A stretch of DNA of 12,821 nucleotides from Candidatus Aminicenantota bacterium (GTDB lineage: Bacteria > Acidobacteriota > Aminicenantia > Aminicenantales > JAFGAV01). The stretch's first letter is position 1, and the number at the start of each line of letters is the position of its first letter. Below the pieces are notes generated by a model. The model saw nothing but the letters and a program-made list of their open reading frames with translations. It made no database searches and had not been told where the DNA came from. Location of the stretch: the NCBI GenBank assembly GCA_016867615.1, contig VGJG01000015.1:1-12821 (forward strand). The letters run 5' to 3'. Both the position numbers and the translations under genes were made by a program. Of this stretch, positions 7,906 to 12,821 are shown in pieces.

Positions 7906-9297
7906 TCAGCGCATGATGAAGCGCATGCTGCCCGGACCGGTCATCGCGCCGCCCGAGCCCCGTCCGGCCGACCCGCCGTTGGCGCCGACGATGACCTTCT
8001 GGCCTTCCTCGAGCTCGCCGCGCACGATCTCGGTGTGGGTGTTGTCGGAGACTCCCGTCCGGACGAAAACAGGTCGGAGCTCGCCTTTTGCCTCGACCCA
8101 GACCCGCGACATCTGGCGGGAACGGCCCGAGGCGGCGGCTTGGCGGAAGCGGGCCATCATCTCAGGCGTGGGCGCGCCGCCGCCGGAATTCCCGCCGCCG
8201 AAGAACATCCCCCCGGCTCCCGGGCCTCCCCCGGGATCGGCCGGGCCTCCGCCCTCGGCCTTCCGCTTGGCCTGCATCTCTTCGCGGGCTTTCTGCATGA
8301 TCGCCGCCAGCTGCTCGGGCGGAAGATCGGGCGTGAACCTCAGGGCGCTGTTCGGCACCCGGAGCGCGTTGGTGGCCTGGCCGGTGACGATCGACACCGT
8401 GGCCGTCATGCCCGGGCGCAGCTTGAGCTGGGGGTTCTCGACCTCCACCAGGGAGACGTAGGTCACGACGTTCTGGGCCACGACGGGCGAGTAGCGGACC
8501 TGGGTGACCTTGCCCGCGAACTGGTCGTTGGGGAAGGCGTCCACGCTGAAACGGGCCTCCTGGCCTTCCTCGACCTTGCCGATGTCGGCCTCGTCCACCG
8601 AGCATTCGACCCGCATCCGGCTCAGGTCGTTGGCGATCTCGAACAGCTTGGGCGCCTGGAAGCTGGCGGCCACGGTCTGTCCGACGTTGACCGCGCGGTT
8701 GATGACGATGCCGTCGATGGGCGAGCGGATGACGGTGAATTCCAGGTCGATCTTGCTCGAGTCGCGCTGGGAGCGCGCCTGCTCGAGCCGCGCCTCGTTC
8801 GACTTGACGTCGGCCTCGGCGTTCTTGTGCTGCGTTTCGGCGTTCTCCATCTCCTCGAAGGAGATGAGCTCCTTCTCGAACAGGCTCTTGGCCCGCTCGA
8901 ATTTCTTGATCAGGCTGTCGAGCGTCACCCTGGATTTGTCCAGCGCGGCCTGGGTGCTCCGGTAGTTGGCCTCGTTCTGGTCGAGGCGGGTGAGGAAGCT
9001 CGACTGGTCGATCTTGGCCAGCAACTGGCCGGCTTTAACCCGGGTGTTGAAATCGACGTAGATCTCGGCGATCCGTCCCGAGACCTGAGTCGAGACCTCG
9101 ACGACGTCCACGGGGTTGAGTGTGCCCGAGGCCACGACCGCGGCTTCGATGTCTCCCCGGCTGACGGCTTCCTTGCGGTAGAGCTCTTCGCTCCGGTCAC
9201 TCTTTCTGAACACCGTGAGCCACAGGACGACGGCCGCGAGGACGACGGCGGCCGCGGCGATGAGGAGGTGTATTTTCCTCAGCTTCAGCTTTTTCAT
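7906..9297 (-). CDS. MacA-like periplasmic adaptor (membrane fusion protein)
   Basis: The adaptor linking the MacB-like permease to the TolC-like channel, 463 residues from the preferred ATG at 9297. An ATG at 9306 overlaps the upstream stop as ATGA, but AAGGAG is then only 1-2 bases away, against 10 for 9297. In order: basic N-terminus and TM anchor (about 9-30), barrel-sandwich/lipoyl half VSTQVSGRIAEIYVDFNTRVKAGQLLAKID (about 68-97), a coiled-coil hairpin (about 100-185, with LDKSRVTLDSLIKKFERAKS and KNAEADVKSNEARLEQARSQ), second lipoyl half FTVIRSPIDGIVINRAVNVGQTV, beta-barrel (about 227-306) and membrane-proximal domain. That last domain is interrupted at about 322-395 by a Gln/Ala/Gly-rich insert, and the protein ends in a Gly/Ser-rich tail after VIVGANGG. 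The insert and tail are unlike E. coli MacA (about 370 residues) and explain the extra length. Confidence 0.93.
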   Translation of the reverse strand: MKKLKLRKIHLLIAAAAVVLAAVVLWLTVFRKSDRSEELYRKEAVSRGDIEAAVVASGTLNPVDVVEVSTQVSGRIAEIYVDFNTRVKAGQLLAKIDQSSFLTRLDQNEANYRSTQAALDKSRVTLDSLIKKFERAKSLFEKELISFEEMENAETQHKNAEADVKSNEARLEQARSQRDSSKIDLEFTVIRSPIDGIVINRAVNVGQTVAASFQAPKLFEIANDLSRMRVECSVDEADIGKVEEGQEARFSVDAFPNDQFAGKVTQVRYSPVVAQNVVTYVSLVEVENPQLKLRPGMTATVSIVTGQATNALRVPNSALRFTPDLPPEQLAAIMQKAREEMQAKRKAEGGGPADPGGGPGAGGMFFGGGNSGGGAPTPEMMARFRQAAASGRSRQMSRVWVEAKGELRPVFVRTGVSDNTHTEIVRGELEEGQKVIVGANGGSAGRGSGGAMTGPGSMRFIMR

Positions 9298-9302
9298 CTT
9301 TC

Positions 9303-9740
9303 TCATTCTCCTTCTTTTCTCTGATCGACGGGAGGACGGCCTTGGCCTCCGGTGCGAGACCGCTCGTATTCGCGGCGCGCCTTGTCCTTGTGCCGGGCGA
9401 TCATATCTTGAAGCTTGCTTATCTGCTCCGGGGTCAGCACGGCGTCGATCTCGCGCTTGAGCTGCTCCCGGATGTCGTTCAGGTTCTTGCGGATGTCCCC
9501 ACGCAGAGCGCGGAAGCGCTCCTCGTTGCGCTCGAAGATCTCCTTGATGCGGGCCTGCTGGTCCGCGTTCAGGCCGAGCTCGCGGGCCATCATCTCCAGG
9601 GAGGGGAAGTGGGAGGGGGGGCGGCGATGGTGCGGGCGGGGGGAGAGGACGAGCCTCTCGAAGAAGATCCCGGCCGCGGCGCCGGCCAGGAAGACGAGGG
9701 CCAGCGCGGCAGCGATCCAGACCGTGGGTCGTTTCTTCAT
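9303..9740 (-). CDS. membrane-anchored Spy/CpxP/CnrX-like periplasmic protein (LTxxQ type)
   Basis: A 145-residue protein with one N-terminal hydrophobic helix (about 8-27, VWIAAALALVFLAGAAAGIF) lacking a clear cleavage site, so probably an anchor with the rest in the periplasm. The remainder is almost all charged helix, with two related elements, LNADQQARIKEIFERN (57-72) and LTPEQISKLQDM (102-113); the second carries the LTxxQ motif of Spy/CpxP and the related heavy-metal sensors. Possible metal ligands are H37, H38, H44, M50, M51, M113 and H117. Family members act as periplasmic chaperones or as metal/stress sensors that hold an anti-sigma or a kinase in check. The ATG has AAGGAG 5 bases upstream, lies 19 bases after the anti-sigma stop, and the stop overlaps or adjoins the adaptor start. 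Its place between a sigma/anti-sigma pair and a pump favours a sensory role; chaperone activity is the alternative. Confidence 0.82.
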   Translation of the reverse strand: MKKRPTVWIAAALALVFLAGAAAGIFFERLVLSPRPHHRRPPSHFPSLEMMARELGLNADQQARIKEIFERNEERFRALRGDIRKNLNDIREQLKREIDAVLTPEQISKLQDMIARHKDKARREYERSRTGGQGRPPVDQRKEGE

Positions 9741-9759
9741 GGCGTCTCCTTGTCCCGGC

Positions 9760-10242
9760 CTAGCGCGGCCAGGTAGAGTCCCCGCTCGAGGCGAAGATGA
9801 GCATCATGTTCCTGTCCTCGACCCTCTTCTCCTCCAGAAGCGTCCGGGTCTCCTCCAGGGGGTTGTCGTTGCTGAGGAGCAGGCTCTCGCTCGAGCTGAG
9901 CTCCGTCCGGGGGGCGGGGGAGAAGAGGAGCAGGACGGCGAGCAGCGCAGCCGTCACGGCCAGGGCCGCGGGGACGGCCCGGCGGCACCAACGGCGGACG
10001 GAGGCCCAGCCGTTCTCCCTCTCGCTCTCGGCGATGGCGGCCTCGAGCCGCTGCCAGAACATCGGCTCCGGCCGGGAGTCCTGGGGCGAAGAGAGGGCTC
10101 CGAAGAGGAGCCGGTATTCGCTCTCGGCCTCCCGGCACTTCGGGCAGGAGCGGAGGTGGAGGCCGAGGCGCGCCTCCTCGGCAGGCGACAAACGCTCATC
10201 GTGCCGGCGCAGCAGCCGGCGTTCGGCTCGGCGGCAGTTCAT
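9760..10242 (-). CDS. zinc-finger anti-sigma factor (ZAS type)
   Basis: A 160-residue single-pass membrane protein. The cytoplasmic N-terminus carries the anti-sigma zinc motif H29-x3-C33-x2-C36 (in LHLRSCPKC), with C3 as a likely fourth ligand; this domain binds and inhibits the cognate ECF sigma factor. One TM helix lies at about 89-108 (PAALAVTAALLAVLLLFS), followed by a short periplasmic tail of about 50 residues with helical charged sequence (LEETRTLLEEKRVEDRNMM). The frame is open further upstream into the sigma gene, but the start at 10242 is fixed by AAGGAGG 5 bases before the ATG and by the 4-base overlap (ATGA) with the sigma stop. That overlap indicates stoichiometric co-translation of sigma and anti-sigma. 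Release could be by proteolysis, zinc loss or thiol oxidation, or by signalling from the neighbouring Spy-like protein; the sequence does not decide. Confidence 0.9.
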   Translation of the reverse strand: MNCRRAERRLLRRHDERLSPAEEARLGLHLRSCPKCREAESEYRLLFGALSSPQDSRPEPMFWQRLEAAIAESERENGWASVRRWCRRAVPAALAVTAALLAVLLLFSPAPRTELSSSESLLLSNDNPLEETRTLLEEKRVEDRNMMLIFASSGDSTWPR

Positions 10243-10805
10243 GGCGTCCTCCTTTCCCCGGCCAGCCGGGAGCGGACCCTGTCCCGGAGCATCTTCCTCG
10301 CCCGGAAGAGGCGGGAATCCACGGTCCCGGCCGACAGGCCGAGCGCGCGGGAGAGCTCCCCGTAGGGCAAGCCCTCGATGTCCCGGAGGGTCAGGATCAT
10401 GCGGAATTTTTCCGGAAGGCCCGACAGACACTCTCGGACGAGCGCTGTTCTCTGCTCGCGCTCCCGGGCCTCCGCGTCGTCCGCGGGGAGGGCGCGGGCG
10501 GCGGCCTCGAGCCCGGCCTCCTCCAGGGGGACCTCGCGGGAGGAAGCCTTCCTCCTCAGGTGGTCCTTGAGCCGGTTGACCGCGATGCGGTACAGCCAGG
10601 TCCCGAAGCTCGACTTGGCCTCGAACCGCGGCAGTCCGAGCCAGGCTTTGAGGAAAATGTCCTGGGCCAGGTCGTCGGCCTGGGCGTCGTTGCGGGTGAA
10701 ACCGTAAGCCAAGCTGTGCACCTTAGTCTGATATTTCCGGACGAGAGCGGCGAAAGCTTGCCGGTCCCCTTCCTGGGACCGCCGGATGAGCTCTTGTTCT
10801 TCCAT
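10239..10805 (-). CDS. ECF-family RNA polymerase sigma factor (RpoE-like)
   Basis: A 188-residue group 4 sigma factor with only regions 2 and 4. Region 2 is about 18-87, with the core-binding and -10-recognition segment DDLAQDIFLKAWLGLPRFEA followed by FGTWLYRIAVNRLKDHLRR. A linker of about 35 residues rich in Ala and Glu follows. Region 4 is about 123-176 (LSGLPEKFRMILTLRDIEGL, then the helix-turn-helix YGELSRALGLSAGTVDSRLFRAR). The start is tightly bounded: an in-frame TGA lies at 10817-10815, so only TTG 10808 or ATG 10805 can be used. No strong ribosome binding site precedes it; a stable hairpin ends 18 bases upstream. The stop overlaps the anti-sigma start by 4 bases. It is expected to be held at the membrane by the anti-sigma and, when freed, to transcribe an envelope-stress or efflux regulon, possibly including this operon. 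Confidence 0.93.
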   Translation of the reverse strand: MEEQELIRRSQEGDRQAFAALVRKYQTKVHSLAYGFTRNDAQADDLAQDIFLKAWLGLPRFEAKSSFGTWLYRIAVNRLKDHLRRKASSREVPLEEAGLEAAARALPADDAEAREREQRTALVRECLSGLPEKFRMILTLRDIEGLPYGELSRALGLSAGTVDSRLFRARKMLRDRVRSRLAGERRTP

Positions 10806-11031
10806 CAAGGTCTTTCATGGCCTGAAGTCCTGCGTCCTCTCTTTGGACGCGGACTTCCCGGAAATCTTCCTCGAACCCGATTCTCCGCTCGGCCGGGGCC
10901 GCCTTCGCGGCCGACGGCCTTTTGTTCTCAAACCCGGAGCCGCTGCCGGTCGTTGCGGCCGCGGCACGCCAGGGGGCTAAGGGGGAGACGCCCCCCCCGG
11001 GTCAAAAAACCCGTCGAAAAGCCCTGAATAC
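10806..11031 (-). other. long structured leader of the sigma-factor operon
   Basis: From the predicted transcription start near 11031 to the sigma start there are about 225 bases with no credible gene. The transcript contains several self-complementary blocks: CGGGT/ACCCG around a T-rich loop (10998-11013), G-run/C-run blocks between 10972 and 10998, GGCC-GTC-GGCC near 10910-10920, and the strong hairpin at 10824-10857. I do not recognise a known riboswitch class. A 31-codon frame starting at ATG 10818 overlaps the sigma start, but nothing supports it as a gene. Confidence 0.4.
10824..10857 (-). promoter_or_regulatory. strong stem-loop just upstream of the sigma-factor start
   Basis: A 13-base-pair stem with one bulged base: GAAGTCC (10824-10830) pairs with GGACTTC (10851-10857), and GCGTCC (10832-10837) pairs with GGACGC (10845-10850), leaving a 7-base loop. 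No T-run follows on either strand, so it is not an intrinsic terminator. It ends 18 bases before the ATG of the sigma gene, in the place where it could control translation or mRNA decay. As DNA it is also a possible operator. Confidence 0.55.
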
Positions 11032-11037
11032 GCCGGT

Positions 11038-11066
11038 AATATAGAACAGGTCAGTAGATTTGACAA
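11038..11066 (-). promoter_or_regulatory. sigma70-type promoter of the sigma factor / efflux operon
   Basis: Read on the minus strand: TTGTCA (11066-11061), 17-base spacer, TATATT (11043-11038). Each hexamer matches the housekeeping consensus at 5/6, with ideal spacing. It stands between the PIN-domain gene and the ECF sigma gene. This implies basal transcription by the main sigma factor; I did not find an ECF-type (AAC/CGT) promoter in the same region. Confidence 0.72.
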
Positions 11067-11152
11067 TTACTCTCCGCCGCCCCTTTGGACGGTTGGCGCG
11101 GAGGCTGCCGGCCCCTTTTTCCCGCCCTTCCGGCGGAAGCCGAAATGCTCCC

Positions 11153-11590
11153 TCAGGGCGATGCCGAGAACGGGTTCATGACCCGGACGCCCTCGAAGAC
11201 GCGGCCGTCGGAGAAATCCTCGGAACAGAGAACGGCGGCGCCGCCCCGGACGGCGGCCTGGACGACGAGCGCGTCCCAGAACGAGAGGCGGTGCCTGAAC
11301 TGAACATCCAGCGCCGCCAGGACGGACCGGCCGTCGTTGACCACGACCTCCCAATGAAGAAGGTCGTCGACGACGTTTTTGACGGTTTCGAGTCCGAGGG
11401 GCCTCGGGATTTTCGACAGAACGGCGGCGCTGAATTCCTGGAGAACCTGGGTGCTGATCAGGCCGCGGCGATTGCGCCACAATTCCATGACGGTCTCCCG
11501 GGCGGTCTCGCGCTTGGAGCCGGCGGAACGGTCATAGGCGTAAACCAGGACGTTCGTATCGACGAAGACCTTATTTCTTGGCGCGCTCAT
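11153..11590 (-). CDS. PIN-domain ribonuclease, VapC-like toxin
   Basis: A 145-residue PIN-domain protein, the likely toxin of a type II toxin-antitoxin pair. Family members are Mg-dependent RNases that cut tRNA or rRNA. The acidic active-site set is present: D11 in FVDTNVLVYAYD, E52 in STQVLQEF, D106 in LSFWDALV and the ED pair 124-125 in LCSEDFSDG. The frame is open further upstream, but the ATG at 11590 is preferred because GGGGAG lies 4 bases before it and it gives the standard PIN N-terminus. It overlaps the antitoxin gene end by 20 bases, as is usual for such pairs. A genomic neighbour of the stress operon, it is on the same strand but has its own promoter region; no terminator is evident after it. 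Confidence 0.9.
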   Translation of the reverse strand: MSAPRNKVFVDTNVLVYAYDRSAGSKRETARETVMELWRNRRGLISTQVLQEFSAAVLSKIPRPLGLETVKNVVDDLLHWEVVVNDGRSVLAALDVQFRHRLSFWDALVVQAAVRGGAAVLCSEDFSDGRVFEGVRVMNPFSASP

Positions 11591-11861
11591 GGAGCTCCCC
11601 GCGGGAAAAGGAGATCCGCCCCCTGGTCCCCAGGTCGAATCCCCTCTCCAGGATCCCGGCCTGCCGCTCGCCGGCCGCGTTGTAGCCCGATTCATCGCGG
11701 ATTCGTTCCTCGAGGACAGCCCTCACCAGCCCGCTCAAGGACATGTCCACCCGGGCGGCGAGCGCCTTGGACTCCCTGATAAGTTCCCGGGGCAGGGAGA
11801 GAGTGATGTTGCGGCGGCCGGAATCGGTTCCAGGTCCAATATCCGCCCCGCCGGTCTTCAT
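11571..11861 (-). CDS. ribbon-helix-helix antitoxin partner of the PIN toxin
   Basis: A 96-residue protein from the ATG at 11861. The RHH/CopG DNA-binding core is RRNITLSLPRELIRESKALA, then RVDMSLSGLVRAVLEERIR: a beta-strand and two helices, about residues 17-56. The C-terminal part (GYNAAGERQAGILERGFDLG and the tail FSRGELHERAKK) would wrap the toxin. The ATG at 11861 has AAGGGA just upstream; a GTG at 11897 in the same frame would add a Lys/Ser-rich 12-residue extension but would place the start inside the palindromic operator. The gene overlaps the toxin by 20 bases. The antitoxin, alone or with toxin, is expected to repress its own promoter at the palindromes at 11895-11924. Confidence 0.87.
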   Translation of the reverse strand: MKTGGADIGPGTDSGRRNITLSLPRELIRESKALAARVDMSLSGLVRAVLEERIRDESGYNAAGERQAGILERGFDLGTRGRISFSRGELHERAKK

Positions 11862-11894
11862 GGATCCCTTACTTTTTTGTTTTGAGCTTTTATT

Positions 11895-11924
11895 CACATA
11901 TATATGTGTATCACATATTTATGT
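11895..11924 (-). promoter_or_regulatory. tandem palindromes, likely toxin-antitoxin operator and promoter
   Basis: An AT-rich island in a GC-rich window contains a perfect 14-base palindrome, CACATATATATGTG (11895-11908), and a second near-palindrome, ACATA-TT-TATGT (11913-11924). Their centres are 17 bases apart, and both contain the half-site ACATA. A candidate -35, TTGAAA (11933-11928, minus strand), sits just upstream, so the sites would cover the -10 and start region; the -10 hexamer itself is poor. This is the expected arrangement for autorepression by an RHH antitoxin, 34 bases before the antitoxin ATG. Confidence 0.6.
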
Positions 11925-11994
11925 TTATTTCAACGTTCATCGATCATGCATAAAGACGCATCACGAGGCTCCCGCCTCTCAGCCCCCGCCCGGG

Positions 11995-12050
11995 CTTGAC
12001 GGCTGGATTTCACATCCAGACCGGATCCCGGATAGCCGCCCTTGACGGCT
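11995..12050. repeat. 10-base direct repeat and small hairpin in the divergent intergenic region
   Basis: The sequence CTTGACGGCT occurs at 11995-12004 and again at 12041-12050, 46 bases apart. Between them is a hairpin, CTGGAT-TTCAC-ATCCAG (12003-12019). Both repeat copies contain TTGACG, which resembles a -35 element for the plus-strand methyltransferase, but no fitting -10 follows either. The rest of 11942-12158 holds no gene that I can support. Confidence 0.35.
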
Positions 12051-12158
12051 CAGGCTGTCCGCTCGAGACCCGCGTCCCGCTAAGGACGGCAAAACAACGG
12101 CCGGTGCATTCCGGGAAGGGAAGATTGCGCGGCCGTTTGCGTCAAAACAGTTGTGAAA

Positions 12159-12821
12159 ATGAAACACCATCGCCTGACTCCAATCCTCGCCGGCTTGGTC
12201 CTTTTTATATCCGCGGGAACGGCCGGTCCGGATTCCGGCGCACAGGTCGCCCCCGGGCGGGACGCTTCCCTGGACGCCAAGGTCCGGGCCTTCCTGGAAA
12301 AGAGCCGCTATTCCTGGCGGGACATGAACGTCCCCGAGTCCGACGGGAAGATCCTCTTCGACCTGATCGTAGATAACAATTACACCCGCGCCCTCGAAAT
12401 CGGGACGTCGACCGGACATTCGGCCGTCTGGATGGCCTGGGCCCTCAGCCGGACGGGCGGCAAGCTCATCACCGTCGAGATCGACGCCGGCCGACACCGC
12501 GAGGCCGTCGCCAATTTCCGGGAGGCGGGGCTGGCCGCCTTCGTCGACGCCCGGCTGGCCGACGCCCACGAGCTCGTCCCCGCTCTCCCGGGGCCTTTTG
12601 ACTTCGTTTTCATCGACGCCGACAAGGACTGGTACACAAACTACGCCCGCGCCGTCATCCCCAAGCTCGCGCCCGGCGGCTGCATCGCCGCCCACAACGT
12701 CTACGCCCCGCGGCCGGGCGCCCGCGGCCGTTGGCGTGGCGGGACGGGCGACTATTACGAGTTCATGTCCTCCCAGCCGGGCTTCGAAACCTCGATCCAC
12801 CCCGGGAGCCGGTCGGGTCTC
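12159..12821 (+). CDS. class I SAM-dependent O-methyltransferase with signal peptide, 3' end cut by window edge
   Basis: The frame is open from the ATG at 12159 to the last base (221 codons) and the end is missing. Residues about 40-200 match the family-3 O-methyltransferase (catechol/caffeoyl-CoA type) Rossmann fold: SAM motif I ALEIGTSTGHSAVWMAWAL (about 78-96), acidic loop TVEIDAGRH, and metal-site region FDFVFIDADKDWYTNYARAV with PKLAPGGCIAAHNV after it. Such enzymes methylate hydroxyl groups using SAM and a divalent metal. Oddly, the N-terminus reads MKHHRLTPILAGLVLFISAG, which looks like a Sec signal peptide followed by a small-residue linker to about residue 35; export of a SAM enzyme is unexpected. 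GTG at 12153 is an in-frame alternative start; neither has a clear ribosome binding site. It is the only plus-strand gene and is divergent from the toxin-antitoxin pair. Confidence 0.85.
   Translation, partial: MKHHRLTPILAGLVLFISAGTAGPDSGAQVAPGRDASLDAKVRAFLEKSRYSWRDMNVPESDGKILFDLIVDNNYTRALEIGTSTGHSAVWMAWALSRTGGKLITVEIDAGRHREAVANFREAGLAAFVDARLADAHELVPALPGPFDFVFIDADKDWYTNYARAVIPKLAPGGCIAAHNVYAPRPGARGRWRGGTGDYYEFMSSQPGFETSIHPGSRSGL

Noticed and set aside
7783..9324. Plus-strand open frame of 513 codons opposite the adaptor gene
   Set aside because: It is a complement of the MacA-like coding frame with no domain features.
10243..10431. Longer N-terminus for the anti-sigma factor, starting inside the sigma gene
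   Set aside because: The extra residues are Pro/Gly/Arg-rich noise, and the ATG at 10242 has a near-perfect ribosome binding site and the typical 4-base overlap with sigma.
10725..10818. 31-codon leader frame starting at ATG 10818
   Set aside because: It overlaps the sigma coding region, has no strong ribosome binding site and encodes Arg/Pro-rich sequence without features.
10860..11030. ECF-type autoregulatory promoter (AAC -35 and CGT -10) upstream of the sigma gene
   Set aside because: I found AAC and CGTC-like words but none with 16-17-base spacing; the clear promoter is sigma70-like.
11127..11139. CTTCC-GGC-GGAAG hairpin after the PIN gene considered as a terminator
   Set aside because: The stem is only 5 bp and is followed on the minus strand by G and A residues, not a T-run.
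11591..11695. Longer N-terminus for the PIN protein
   Set aside because: It would read through the antitoxin gene, and the PIN fold normally starts a few residues before the VDTN motif, as it does from 11590.
1..12821. CRISPR array, tRNA, rRNA, insertion sequence or phage attachment site
   Set aside because: No regularly spaced repeats, tRNA-like cloverleaf, rRNA core sequence, transposase or long terminal inverted repeats were recognised on reading through.

Overview
The window is visibly GC-rich and gene-dense, apart from one short AT-rich island near 11870-11960. The gene types suggest a didermic (outer-membrane) bacterium: a TolC-like outer-membrane channel, a periplasmic adaptor, a Spy/CpxP-like periplasmic helical protein and a very large DUF5916-type outer-membrane barrel. 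The DUF5916 protein, the gene style and an acidobacterial-looking Hfq-like protein point to Acidobacteriota or Candidatus Aminicenantes. That placement is an inference, since no rRNA or marker gene is present.

Layout: every convincing gene up to about 11900 lies on the minus strand, so transcription runs right to left. The last gene, cut by the right edge, is on the plus strand. From right to left the window holds: (i) a truncated plus-strand O-methyltransferase with a signal peptide (12159 to the edge); (ii) a divergent ribbon-helix-helix antitoxin and PIN-domain toxin pair (11861-11153), with tandem palindromes in an AT-rich promoter region; (iii) a sigma70-type promoter (11038-11066) and a roughly 225-nt structured leader; (iv) a long run of closely spaced genes: ECF sigma factor, zinc-finger anti-sigma factor, membrane-anchored Spy/CnrX-like protein, MacA-like adaptor, MacB-like ATPase, MacB-like permease, TolC-like channel, DUF5916 barrel protein and SGNH hydrolase (10805-1307); (v) a second sigma70-type promoter (1195-1223) driving an Hfq-like Sm protein whose stop codon overlaps the start of pdxA, which runs off the left edge.

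How the genes could work together: sigma and anti-sigma overlap by 4 bp and are followed by a membrane-anchored Spy-family protein and a complete tripartite efflux system. This resembles in logic the CnrY/CnrX/CnrH metal-sensing circuit that controls an efflux pump in Cupriavidus, but the output here is an ABC-type MacAB-TolC pump. The DUF5916 barrel and the SGNH hydrolase extend the operon towards the outer membrane or cell surface. The substrate, the inducing signal and the transcriptional continuity of the whole run are inferences.
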